A stretch of 64,000 bases of DNA from Haliotispira sp965263485 (lineage in GTDB: Bacteria > Spirochaetota > Spirochaetia > SP-2023): contig CBDHHO010000004.1 in the NCBI GenBank assembly GCA_965263485.1, forward strand, positions 1,860,001 through 1,924,000. The letters are read 5' to 3'. This document shows positions 26,163 through 34,500 of this stretch, in pieces (position 1 is the stretch's first letter; every line of letters starts with the position of its first letter). The notes under the pieces were generated by a model. The model worked only from the letters and a program-made list of their open reading frames with translations, had not been told where the DNA came from and searched no databases. The position numbers and the translations under genes were made by a program.

Positions 26163-26326
26163 GGGGACCTCTAAAAATTCCATTCTGCGCTCTTGCTCGC
26201 TCTTTTGAAACGAACAGCTTCGTCAGTAAAGCCTTACAATACAACAAAGTATTCTTCGGCTTCACTTCCTCGCTGTCGTCCAAAATAGCTTCGCAAGAAG
26301 ACAAAAGCAAATTTTTAGAGGTCCCC
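26163..26326. repeat. TIR hairpin element (first of a run of three)
   Basis: A 164-bp copy flanked by exact TACA direct repeats (26159-26162 and 26327-26330). Its interior is the same module as the copies at 40550 and 46169, with AATAC-AACAAA-GTATT and the GCTTCGCAAGAAGACAAAAGC end. Confidence 0.9.
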
Positions 26327-26350
26327 TACAGTATCATGCAGAAGGCTTTA

Positions 26351-26571
26351 GGGGACCTCTAAAAATTCCAATTTCGCGCTGAATCGCGATCTTGTTGCCG
26401 AATAAAGGTTCTGCCTTACGGCAGGATTTGTGAAGAATGGCCTGCTTCGCCCCGCCATTCTTCACCGTCAGCAAAGCCTTACCATACAGCAAAGTATGCC
26501 TCGGCTTCACTTCCTCGCTATCGACAAAATCTCGCTGATTCAACATCGAAAGCGAATTTTTAGAGGTCCCC
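26351..26571. repeat. TIR hairpin element (second of three)
   Basis: A 221-bp copy, reversed relative to 23445, with flanking TTTA direct repeats (26347-26350 and 26572-26575). A 12-bp perfect stem GTGAAGAATGGC / GCCATTCTTCAC encloses loop CTGCTTCGCCCC (26430-26465). CATAC-AGCAAA-GTATG is also present. Confidence 0.92.
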
Positions 26572-26575
26572 TTTA

Positions 26576-26993
26576 GGGAACCTCTAAAAATGGTATCGCT
26601 TCGCGAGAATGGTACAATCGCTCTGCTTCTGTTTTGTCTTGGCCGCAGCGATTGCACCGCGTTCTGATGCCAGACGAAGGCTCCGATGCGAGCTGGCGCA
26701 GCATTGGAGAAATGGGAAGGCCCGTGCGCAGCCAGGGCCGACCTTCCTTTTTTGCGGCAGCGAGGAACGCAAGCCGAGCCATACTTTGCTGTATGGCACC
26801 AATGTGAGCTGGCGCAGCATTGGTGAACTGGCAGGCCGCTCCAGCGCGAGACGCGCAGCGCTGGAGAATGGGGAAGGGCCGTGCACAGCTAGGCCCGACC
26901 TTCAGCAAAGAGCCTGCTTCCTCTCTTTCGTGACAAAGCTGCTCCGTGAAAAAGACCGAGTCTGGTGCGAAATTGGAATTTTTAGAGGTGCCC
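26576..26993. repeat. TIR hairpin element (third of three, long composite)
   Basis: A 418-bp copy that shares its left TTTA with the preceding element and has TTTA at its right (26994-26997). It holds a GTACAATCGCT-type hairpin and two copies of the GAGCTGGCGCA-loop hairpin (26681-26709 and 26797-26825). GCCATAC-TTTGCT-GTATGGC and two GGGCCGTGC(G/A)CAGC modules complete it. It appears built by joining smaller elements. Confidence 0.88.
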
Positions 26994-26996
26994 TTT

Positions 26997-28931
26997 ATGA
27001 ATAAACCCATCCCTTCTTTAAGTGATCTGTCAGCTCCTTTGCCGTCCCAACCCAGCGCGCGCAGGAAAAATTCCCTGCTGCTCTATCTTGCCGTGTTGCT
27101 GACCGGCAGCTGTGGACTGGCTTACGAGTATACCATCAGCAAGGTAGCCTCCGATCTGCTGGGCAACAGCACCCGGCAGTGGGCTGTGATCATCGGCGCG
27201 ATGATGTTTTTTATGGGGTTGGGAGCCAACCACCAGAAAGTGCTGCGTCGGCACATGCTGTTTACCTGGTTTGTTCTACTGGAAATGCTGCTTTCGCTGC
27301 TGGGCGGTCTGTCGCCGCTGCTGCTGCTGGGAGCCTATGCGTATTGGCAGAGCTACTATGTACTGTGGCAGTACTTGCTGATTGCGGTCATTGGCTTTCT
27401 GATTGGCTTGGAAATTCCCATCATCACGCGCATCAACGAGAGCTTTACTCCTGAATTGAAGGTTAATCTCGGCCGCACTTTGCAGATGGATTATGTCGGT
27501 GCGCTGGGCGGCGCACTGCTGTGGAGCTACTGGCTGATTCCCGCGCTGCCACTCAGCCGCGCCGCCGCCGTGCTGGGCTTTGCCAACATGGTCGTAACCT
27601 GGCTGTTCATCGCCTGTTTTTACCTTCACTTGCGCTGGCGCAAATGGCTATTGCTCAGCAGCAGTCTGGTCAGTGCCCTGCTGCTGCTGGCTTTTGTACG
27701 CGGGCCGGAGTGGTCGCTGCGCAGCGAACAGGGCCTGTATCGAGACCCGATTGTCCTGAGCAAGACTACGGTCTACCAGCATCTGGTGCTGACCCGGAGT
27801 GCCCGGCCCCAGCCGACCTACCTTCCCGAATTGCCGGGGCAGTCCGGGCGCGAAACAGAATACCGTCTGTACATCAACGGCCATCTTCAATTCAGCAGCC
27901 GGGACGAATTTGTCTATCACGAAAATCTGGTGCACCCGGCCTTTGCCTTATTCCGCCGACGCAGTGGCCGCGACCCGGCGCGCGTGCTGATTTTGGGGGG
28001 CGGAGATGGCTTGGCCCTGCGCGAGGTGCGCAAGTATCCTTCGGTGCGGGAGGTGATACTCTGCGACCTGGACCCGGAGATGCTGCGTCTGGGTGCCGAA
28101 GATCCGATTTTTCGCCGTCTGAATCAGGATGCGTTGCACGGGGCAGAGTTGCAGGTACTGTCTGTGGGCACCGATATCGCTCGTCCGGAGTTTGTCACTT
28201 ATCCGGCTCTGCCTTATCTGGCCGGAGTAGGTGCCGGATTCCCCCGTGGCCTTCGCTCAGTCGGGGAGCCTAGCGCAGAGTGGATCAGCGCTCCTAGTAT
28301 CATCCTTAAGAATCTGGATGCCGCGCGTTATATCCGCGAAGCTCCGGGACTCTTTGACGTGATTATTGCTGATTTTCCCGACCCAAACAGTGAGGCGTTG
28401 AGTAAGTTGTATTCGCTGCCATTTTACCACAGTGTGCGGCGCAAGCTCGGTCCCGGGGGCGTGTTTGTGCAGCAATCAACTTCTCCGGCCTATGCACATA
28501 AGGCTTTCTGGGCCATTGGCCGCAGCATGATGGCTGCCGGGCTGGAAGCTTTGCCGTATCAGGATTTTGTGCCGAGCTTCGGTCAATGGGGCTGGTGGCT
28601 GGCCGTAATTCATCCGGCACATGGAGCGAGCGAGCCGAATAGCCCAGCACAGGCGACACAGAAACTGTTGCTGCCGGAGCAATACCGTGCTAGTCGCCTG
28701 TCTCCGGCATTGCAAACCCGCTATCTCAGCGATGAAATTATGCAGGCGAATCTAGCTTTGGCTCCATCTTTCCGCCAGATGTATCGAGAGAGTTTGACTT
28801 TGCTGTTTGTCGGAGAACCCGGTTCAAGCCTTTCCGGTTCGGTTGATTCTGGGGCGTTCTTCCGTGACTGGGTGACAACTTATACGCAGAATACAGTCTA
28901 TCAGTATTATCTGGAGGCGAGCTGGCGCTAG
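26997..28931 (+). CDS. Membrane-bound polyamine aminopropyltransferase (spermidine synthase family)
   Basis: The N-terminal about 225 residues form roughly seven hydrophobic helices, starting LLLYLAVLLTGSCGLAYEYT. The C-terminal domain is a spermidine synthase fold, with LYINGHLQFSSRDEFVYHE, the nucleotide loop RVLILGGGDGLALREV, ILCDLDPEML and the catalytic-region IIADFPDPNS. Such fusions transfer aminopropyl groups at the membrane; the substrate here is not known. ATG 26997 directly follows the end of a repeat element. The element's terminal AGAGGT is the only plausible Shine-Dalgarno sequence. The frame upstream of the ATG is translated repeat. Confidence 0.85.
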   Translation: MNKPIPSLSDLSAPLPSQPSARRKNSLLLYLAVLLTGSCGLAYEYTISKVASDLLGNSTRQWAVIIGAMMFFMGLGANHQKVLRRHMLFTWFVLLEMLLSLLGGLSPLLLLGAYAYWQSYYVLWQYLLIAVIGFLIGLEIPIITRINESFTPELKVNLGRTLQMDYVGALGGALLWSYWLIPALPLSRAAAVLGFANMVVTWLFIACFYLHLRWRKWLLLSSSLVSALLLLAFVRGPEWSLRSEQGLYRDPIVLSKTTVYQHLVLTRSARPQPTYLPELPGQSGRETEYRLYINGHLQFSSRDEFVYHENLVHPAFALFRRRSGRDPARVLILGGGDGLALREVRKYPSVREVILCDLDPEMLRLGAEDPIFRRLNQDALHGAELQVLSVGTDIARPEFVTYPALPYLAGVGAGFPRGLRSVGEPSAEWISAPSIILKNLDAARYIREAPGLFDVIIADFPDPNSEALSKLYSLPFYHSVRRKLGPGGVFVQQSTSPAYAHKAFWAIGRSMMAAGLEALPYQDFVPSFGQWGWWLAVIHPAHGASEPNSPAQATQKLLLPEQYRASRLSPALQTRYLSDEIMQANLALAPSFRQMYRESLTLLFVGEPGSSLSGSVDSGAFFRDWVTTYTQNTVYQYYLEASWR

Positions 28932-28955
28932 CGGATTGCCGGGACTTTGGAAACA

Positions 28956-28999
28956 GGGAACCTTTTAGGGCAGCTCTAAAGGGAACTTCTAAAAATCCC
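28956..28999. repeat. Cluster of left half-ends of the TIR element
   Basis: Three left-type ends follow one another: GGGAACCTTTT at 28956, GGGCAGCTCTAAA at 28968 and GGGAACTTCTAAAAATCCC at 28981. The last one supplies the stop codon of the minus-strand lipoprotein gene. Confidence 0.65.
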
Positions 29000-29993
29000 T
29001 CAACAGCAGCTCGCCGTTGGTCAATACCTCAAACTGCCAAAGAGTACGGGCAGTCAACTCAAAATAATAGTGCAGCCCCGGAGCGAGCTCCGGGGCTGGC
29101 TCGCAGACATCGGGGCAATTCAGAGCCATTTTTTGGGTATTCAAGGCCTGCCATTGCCCCGGAGGTAACTCTTGTACCCGCACCCGGTCGCGCAGGCGAA
29201 TATCGTACCAGTCCATTTGCAGGCGGCTCAGCTCATCGAGCAAATACGCCATATCGTGGTCCCAGGGGCTGGGGTTCCCTGCTGATTGGATGCGGACGCC
29301 CATGTAGTGGCGCAGCTTCGTCACATTTAAGTAGCGAATATCAAAGCCTCCGGCCAGCAGCCTGCTCAGCACCTGGCTGAGGAAACCTTCCTGCCAGTCG
29401 GCAGTCAGTTGGTAGCTGCGCAATGAACTGTTTTCATCACTGTTGTGCTTTTGCCACATGAGCAGTGCACCCGCCGGGCGCCACAAAGGCAGTCCCCCGC
29501 GGGTGATCAGCTCGTGAGGGAATTCGGCAAAACGCGGGAAGGCCTGCAGTACAGCAGATTCTTGTTTTTTCAGCAAAATGCGCATTTGGCTGCCGTTACG
29601 CCGCTGCGTGCGCAGCAGCATTGCGTTATTCTGCCAGGCACTGCCGATATAGTCGATCTGCCAATGCCAGCCCGTAAGGCTCAGATTGCTCTGTCGCAGC
29701 CAAGCCGAATCCAATTCCGGGGCACTGACGCGGTATTCCCTCACCTGCTGCATTTCGAGCTGAAGCAAATCGCAGGATGCGAGCAGCAAAAGCAAGGCGC
29801 AGACCTTATGGGCACCTCTAAAAATGGTATCGCTTCGCGAGTATCGTGTTGTTGCCCTGCTTCGCCTCGGCAATAGCACCGCATTTTGATGTGAGTTGCA
29901 GAGATTTCCCGCGCTGGCGAGGCGGCAGCTCTTTTTAGAGATACCCCTATGCCGAGGTGCATAACCGGGGCTGATAAAAGATCGGGTTGCCAT
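28989..29993 (-). CDS. Lipoprotein-like hypothetical protein with repeat element inserted at its 5' end
   Basis: The function is not recognised. The gene-like part begins around 29805 with VCALLLLLASC, a lipobox, then about 265 residues ending in LLLRDF. Upstream of this point the frame is open but runs through the element at 29810-29947 to ATG 29993, and that stretch (about 60 residues) is translated repeat. The remaining signal peptide is too short to start at the first TTG (29795). The native start therefore seems displaced by the insertion. The stop TAG lies in another element end at 28989-28991. Expression from the element-derived frame is uncertain. Confidence 0.5.
   Translation of the reverse strand: MATRSFISPGYAPRHRGISKKSCRLASAGNLCNSHQNAVLLPRRSRATTRYSRSDTIFRGAHKVCALLLLLASCDLLQLEMQQVREYRVSAPELDSAWLRQSNLSLTGWHWQIDYIGSAWQNNAMLLRTQRRNGSQMRILLKKQESAVLQAFPRFAEFPHELITRGGLPLWRPAGALLMWQKHNSDENSSLRSYQLTADWQEGFLSQVLSRLLAGGFDIRYLNVTKLRHYMGVRIQSAGNPSPWDHDMAYLLDELSRLQMDWYDIRLRDRVRVQELPPGQWQALNTQKMALNCPDVCEPAPELAPGLHYYFELTARTLWQFEVLTNGELLLRDF
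29810..29947. repeat. TIR hairpin element inside the 5' end of the lipoprotein gene
   Basis: A 138-bp copy. Stem GTGTTGTTGCC / GGCAATAGCAC encloses the conserved loop CTGCTTCGCCTC (29846-29879). The ends are GGGCACCTCTAAAAATGG and CTTTTTAGAGATACCCC, with TAT on both flanks. Confidence 0.85.
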
Positions 29994-30033
29994 ATCATGT
30001 AAAAGGACGATTCTGATAACAGATTTACGGAAA

Positions 30034-30066
30034 GTCCCGTGAATCCAATAATGGCGGGATTTTTTC
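30034..30066. terminator. Possible hairpin terminator
   Basis: GTCCCG pairs with CGGGAT across a 16-base loop and is followed by a T tract at 30061-30065. It has no clear upstream gene on the plus strand, so its role is uncertain. Confidence 0.35.
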
Positions 30067-30173
30067 TATACAAAGCGCAGGCTGGCAGCTAAAATCAGCG
30101 TTTATTTAACAATAGCCACCAAAACGGCAAATCGAACAATGCAAAAGCTTTCTAATTTAAGGGGTGGGGAAGG

Positions 30174-32453
30174 ATGAGGATACAGCGACACTGGCGCAGT
30201 AAGCGCGACTATCGGGAATCGTTATTCTACCATGTATGGCGTAGCATCCTGATTGTGCAGGGCCCTTGCATCTATCTGGCACTGGCCATGCTTCCCTGGT
30301 TGCCCCTGCCGGCACTGCTGGAAAGAATCGAACCGATGAAGACCGGAACCTCGGCCTTCGCCGCGCCCCTCTCCCTCCAGGCGGCACCCGGAACAATAGG
30401 GGAGTCTGAGGAAGCAAATGATACAAGCCAAGTAAAATCGGGCAGTACGCTGCAGCTGTCCGGATTCTCCCGGCTTCAGTCTCCCAAGCCGAAATTCCCT
30501 TCATTGTGGTCGCGTCGAAAGGAAGAGCAAATAGGCTCGCTGAGTTTGCTTCTGTCTGCCCGGAAGATCAAGTGGAAGCCCTACAGAGCCTCCGGCACAG
30601 CGAAAACATCGGTTTATCAGTCCGTATTCTTGACGAAGGGCGGGCCCGGGGAAGGGAGGCTTCAACTGCGCTGGACGGAGCAGCGTCCCCTTTTGTTTCG
30701 GATGCCGGACGGCAGCCGGAGCCAAACCCTCCCTAGTAGCTATCGCAGACTTGCTGATGGTTTTGCGCTTCAGTTTGCGCAGCCGCCGGAGTTTGAACAG
30801 CCAATGGAGCTGATCTTCCGCAGCGGCCCGACCGCTGCATCAGGTGCTCAGGATGATCTTACGGTGGAATTGTCCTGGCCTGCCGACCGGCCCTTGCCGG
30901 CTCAAATCGAGCTGCCCTGGAATACTGATGATGAGGCTGAACTGCTGACGGAAGGCGCCCAGCTACAAGTCCGGCCAGCCGAAGCACAGGAAGCTGTTGT
31001 CTATTTCTCGGCGGCGCGGCCGCTTCGGCTGAATGCGCAGCAGTACTTGGAAATCCCCGTCAGCTATTACGCTGCATTAGATTTTGCGCCAGGGGGCGCA
31101 GAATCGAGCGGGGCACAGACTGAACAGGCAAAACAAACAAAACAGAACGGAGTCAGAACCTTGGCACTGCTCTGGCAGCAGGAGCGCCGACTAGCTCCGG
31201 CGGAGCAGCAGCGAGCCCTGTACCAAAAATTGTATTCGGCTTACCGGACCCACCTGTTCGAGCGTCTGCAGCAGCAGTTTGTGAACCCGTCTGGTAATGC
31301 AGCCGCTTATTCTGGAACATCCGGCTTGGAGAATGATGGAAACTGGGCCGACCGGGCGGCCTTATATCTGGAGTTATTATTGCAGCAAAACGCTGCGGAT
31401 GGGGGCCGTGCGGAAGCAGACCACAGTTATGAAGCATCGCGAGAGCGGCTGGAGCAATGGGCCCTGGCCGAAGGCCTTGGCAGCCAAGACCTCGCGCCTT
31501 ATCTGGGCATCCGGCGGGAGACCCTGGAGCGCTATATCCTCAGCGACTATGCCCGGATAAAGCAGGTGGACAACAACTATTCTTTGGCCGACTGGGACTT
31601 GGTCGGCCAAGTTGATCTGGCGGAACTGCTGTTCCGCTATGGTGATCTGCCGCTGCTGCTCGGAGTACTGCAACGCGCACTAAGCATGAGACAGCAGGCT
31701 GCTTTGCCGCAAAATTTGAGCGATGAGCAGAACTTTTATGTACAAAACTTTCTCTGGCGAACCACCCGGATTTATCCGAACAACGGCCTGCTGGCCGAGC
31801 CCCAAGCCCGCCAGTACCTTACCGAGCTGCTGAGCCATCTGTGTGCCGCATGGCTGAGTGACGATGCCGGGCTCGCTCCCGTGCCGATGACTCTGCTGCT
31901 GGATGCCTTGCAGACCCTCTGGGAGCTGATTCAGGAAGAGCCGACCGCAGAGGTCTCGGAACTCCACCAGTGGGCCTATGGCCTGGCGAACCAGCTTTTG
32001 GCCCTGTTGGATGCCGAGGGCAACTTGCCTGAACTCTATGCTCCCATATCAAACACGGTAAATGAGGCAGCAGGGCAGCCCATTCCTTATTTTACAGTGT
32101 TCCACTCCCTCCGGCCAACTGGCCCGGAGCAGTCGCAGAACACTACGGTGGTGCCGGGGCTTTGGCTCTGGACTGCGGGCAGTGCCGATGTCTCCTACGA
32201 AATCGGCCAGTCCGTGCGGGTGAGTGCCGATAATTTCTCTGCGGCCCAAGGCAATAAGCTGTTGATACTGCGCGGTATATACTTTTATCCGGAGCAGGTC
32301 AGCGTCAATGGCAGGCCGGCGGTTTTAGTAGCGCAGATGCCGCGCCCCCGTCTCAGACCGGAGGCTTTTTGGCACTACGACCCGGGCAATCGACTGCTGG
32401 CCATTGAAATTCCGGCCAGTGAGCTGCCCCGGACCGAACTGGAGATTCGCTGA
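30174..32453 (+). CDS. Large hypothetical protein with one N-terminal membrane segment
   Basis: I do not recognise a family. The protein has 759 residues, with a short basic N-terminus and a hydrophobic segment near residues 27-50 (ILIVQGPCIYLALAMLPWLPL). A mostly soluble, Gln/Leu/Ala-rich body follows, presumably outside the cytoplasm. The region around residues 350-640 is helical. The last 90 residues look beta-rich (YEIGQSVRVSADNFSAAQ to the end). ATG 30174 directly follows GGGGAAGG. It stands alone between a minus-strand lipoprotein gene and apt. Confidence 0.7.
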   Translation: MRIQRHWRSKRDYRESLFYHVWRSILIVQGPCIYLALAMLPWLPLPALLERIEPMKTGTSAFAAPLSLQAAPGTIGESEEANDTSQVKSGSTLQLSGFSRLQSPKPKFPSLWSRRKEEQIGSLSLLLSARKIKWKPYRASGTAKTSVYQSVFLTKGGPGEGRLQLRWTEQRPLLFRMPDGSRSQTLPSSYRRLADGFALQFAQPPEFEQPMELIFRSGPTAASGAQDDLTVELSWPADRPLPAQIELPWNTDDEAELLTEGAQLQVRPAEAQEAVVYFSAARPLRLNAQQYLEIPVSYYAALDFAPGGAESSGAQTEQAKQTKQNGVRTLALLWQQERRLAPAEQQRALYQKLYSAYRTHLFERLQQQFVNPSGNAAAYSGTSGLENDGNWADRAALYLELLLQQNAADGGRAEADHSYEASRERLEQWALAEGLGSQDLAPYLGIRRETLERYILSDYARIKQVDNNYSLADWDLVGQVDLAELLFRYGDLPLLLGVLQRALSMRQQAALPQNLSDEQNFYVQNFLWRTTRIYPNNGLLAEPQARQYLTELLSHLCAAWLSDDAGLAPVPMTLLLDALQTLWELIQEEPTAEVSELHQWAYGLANQLLALLDAEGNLPELYAPISNTVNEAAGQPIPYFTVFHSLRPTGPEQSQNTTVVPGLWLWTAGSADVSYEIGQSVRVSADNFSAAQGNKLLILRGIYFYPEQVSVNGRPAVLVAQMPRPRLRPEAFWHYDPGNRLLAIEIPASELPRTELEIR

Positions 32454-32486
32454 CGAGTGGCCCATGGACTGCCCATTGATGCTATA

Positions 32487-32563
32487 GGGGAGAATGATTC
32501 CAACGAAGCTACTCTCGGAAAAAGATCGCGATTTCACGCAGAATTGGAATTTTCAGAGGTCCC
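32487..32563. repeat. Degenerate TIR element upstream of apt
   Basis: The right end GAATTGGAATTTTCAGAGGTCCC is clear, preceded by the AAAGATCGCGATTTCACGC module. The left end (GGGGAGAATGATTCC) is strongly diverged. Confidence 0.6.
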
Positions 32564-32578
32564 GATTAAGGAAAGTAT

Positions 32579-33106
32579 ATGAATCTGGATGACCATATCC
32601 GAAAAATCCCGGACTTCCCCCATAAAGGTATCTTATACTACGACATAACCAGTGTTCTGACCCGGCCCAAAGTGTTTGGCTGGGTGGTCGGACAGATGTT
32701 GGAGCACTATCGAAATATTGAGTTTGATGCGGTCGCCGGTATTGAATCGCGCGGCTTTATTTTTGCGACGGCCTTTGCGCTGCGCCGGCAACTGCCCCAG
32801 ATCCTGGTGCGCAAGGCGGGCAAGCTGCCGGGCGTAACACTGAAAAAGTCCTACCAGCTCGAATACGGCAAGGCCGAAGTCGAAGTGCACTTAGCAGATG
32901 TCCAGAAAGGTGCCCGCATCCTGCTCGTCGATGATCTGATCGCCACCGGCGGCAGCCTGAAGGCGGCTTCCGAATTACTTGTAGAGGCGGAGGCTTCGGT
33001 GGAGCATGCCTTTGGCATGATCGGCCTGTCCTTCCTCAATTTCACCCGAGCTCTACCCGACTTGCAGCTCACAACTTTGGTCGATTATCATAGCGAGTCG
33101 GTCTGA
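32579..33106 (+). CDS. apt: Adenine phosphoribosyltransferase
   Basis: Apt salvages adenine by joining it to PRPP to give AMP. The protein has the family opening (IRKIPDFPHKGILYYDIT), the AVAGIESRGFIFATAFA stretch, a conserved KLPG region and the PRPP-binding loop ILLVDDLIATGGSL. Length (175 residues) is typical. ATG 32579 is preceded by AAGGA. It follows a repeat-element right end by about 15 bases. Confidence 0.94.
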   Translation: MNLDDHIRKIPDFPHKGILYYDITSVLTRPKVFGWVVGQMLEHYRNIEFDAVAGIESRGFIFATAFALRRQLPQILVRKAGKLPGVTLKKSYQLEYGKAEVEVHLADVQKGARILLVDDLIATGGSLKAASELLVEAEASVEHAFGMIGLSFLNFTRALPDLQLTTLVDYHSESV

Positions 33107-33132
33107 GGGATTCGCTGCGGGCGGCGGCGAAG

Positions 33133-33158
33133 ATTAGAGGTTTCCCTTAGAGGTGCCC
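33133..33158. repeat. Two right half-ends of the TIR element in tandem
   Basis: ATTAGAGGTTTCCC is followed at once by TTAGAGGTGCCC, 27 bases after the apt stop codon. Confidence 0.55.
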
Positions 33159-33199
33159 TTTGGAAGACTTTGAACTTTTGAGGTGAGTAAGGGGCACGA

Positions 33200-34393
33200 T
33201 TGCCTCCAAAAGGATGGAACGTGGCAGATAAGACCAAGGAACAGCAAGTACCGGAGGCGGGATCTTTTGCCCAGTTACGGCAACAGCCCACAGACCTTGC
33301 CCCACAGTCCCGGGGCCTATCCATGCCACAAGCCGACGAAAACATTCTGAAAAATACCAAGTTGTTGCAAGCTCAGCCCGGACCCCATGTGACCGGACCC
33401 CATGTGACCAGCGTTTATGTGAATGACGAATCCGGTCCCGCTATAAATGCAAATCCCTGGCAGGGCATCGATCTGGTCAAAGTACCGCTCAACAAGCAAA
33501 TCCAGTTGGGATACCTTTCCGAAGAGCATCTAAAACAAGTCATTGAGCGGCTACACAATATCCAGACTTACCAGCAGAAGAAATTCAGAAAGATTATCAG
33601 CGAAATGCAGCAGGATGACAATCCCAATCAATCAGTAAAATCTTCCAATTATAGTTCGAAAATCATTCAGGAACAGGCGAGATATAACTTTAATATCTTG
33701 TTCCTCGACTTCTCACACTATTTGAAATCGCTGTTCCACCCTCCTACTCGTCGCATTTTTCATGTGGCAGACTTGGTCTATCCGCAAGGAATTCTGATGC
33801 AGTGGGCGTTCCGCAGGCTCTCGACCCGCCAGCCCCAGCGTTCAACCGGCAAAGCTGAAGACACAGAGTCTCTCGGAGTCAATCCTTCATATGAATTCCA
33901 GACCCGGTTTGACTTTACCGTCAGTCTGCTCAGCGATCTGGATGAACACGGCTGCTCGGTGTTTCTGGTTGGTGGAACTAATAAACTGCTCAACAAGGTT
34001 GAGAAAAGCTTTCAGACTTCTTTTCATCGTATTCAGATTCTGGGGCGACACTACAGCAGGAACTGCCGCAAGAACAAGCGTATTCACGAGGTGCGCACTG
34101 TAATCAATAAATCTTCGCCAACCCTGTTGCTGGTAGCAAAGCGTGCCAGCATTCATGACTTTGTCGATGACAAAAACGGTGAGCGCAAAGTTAAGTCTTT
34201 CCTGGTTTTGGACTACCCGAATTCCCTGCGGGACTTATCGGGGAAATATCGCCGCAGGAAAGTAATTTTGTGCCAGATACTTTCGATAGCAGCTTACTGC
34301 GTATTTCCTTGGAAGTGGCCCAAGTTGTTTTGTATTGTTCTGTTCTTTCTAAAGATTTCTTTTTCTGTTCTGCCAAAGGATAGAATTAAATGA
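33200..34393 (+). CDS. WecG/TagA/CpsF-like glycosyltransferase-domain protein
   Basis: The first about 160 residues are polar and low in conservation marks, with a GPHVTGPHVT duplication from a 15-bp direct repeat. The second half resembles WecG/TagA/CpsF proteins, which add N-acetylmannosamine-type sugars to lipid-linked precursors. The matching parts are a CSVFLVGGTNKLLNKVEKSFQ strand-helix, IQILGRHY, and TVINKSSPTLLLVAKRAS. The usual PKQE/W motif is not obvious, so activity is doubtful. A C-terminal hydrophobic stretch (LFCIVLFFLKISFSVL) may touch the membrane. Start TTG 33200 has AAGGGG upstream; GTG 33221 is an alternative. Confidence 0.55.
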   Translation: MPPKGWNVADKTKEQQVPEAGSFAQLRQQPTDLAPQSRGLSMPQADENILKNTKLLQAQPGPHVTGPHVTSVYVNDESGPAINANPWQGIDLVKVPLNKQIQLGYLSEEHLKQVIERLHNIQTYQQKKFRKIISEMQQDDNPNQSVKSSNYSSKIIQEQARYNFNILFLDFSHYLKSLFHPPTRRIFHVADLVYPQGILMQWAFRRLSTRQPQRSTGKAEDTESLGVNPSYEFQTRFDFTVSLLSDLDEHGCSVFLVGGTNKLLNKVEKSFQTSFHRIQILGRHYSRNCRKNKRIHEVRTVINKSSPTLLLVAKRASIHDFVDDKNGERKVKSFLVLDYPNSLRDLSGKYRRRKVILCQILSIAAYCVFPWKWPKLFCIVLFFLKISFSVLPKDRIK

Positions 34394-34394
34394 A

Positions 34395-34466
34395 GGGCGC
34401 CCTAAAAAATCCCTTCGATGCCGAAGCAGCGGGATTTTGCTAACAGCGAGGAAGTGAAGCCGAAGT
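34395..34466. repeat. TIR element fragment with left end only
   Basis: GGGCGCCCTAAAAAATCCC begins two bases after the stop codon. It is followed by the CGATGC...GATTTTGC...AGCGAGGAAGTGAAGCCG module seen at 23520-23570. No right end is present before dnaE. Confidence 0.6.
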
Positions 34467-34500
34467 CCACGAAACCAGCAAGGGAAACAGGAGCAAGCAA

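Noticed and set aside
26609..27004. Long frames inside the 26576-26993 element on both strands
   Set aside because: They are built from repeat modules and end in the GTSKN or EFLEVP peptides that any element end encodes. The same peptides recur at every copy, so they are shadows of the repeat.
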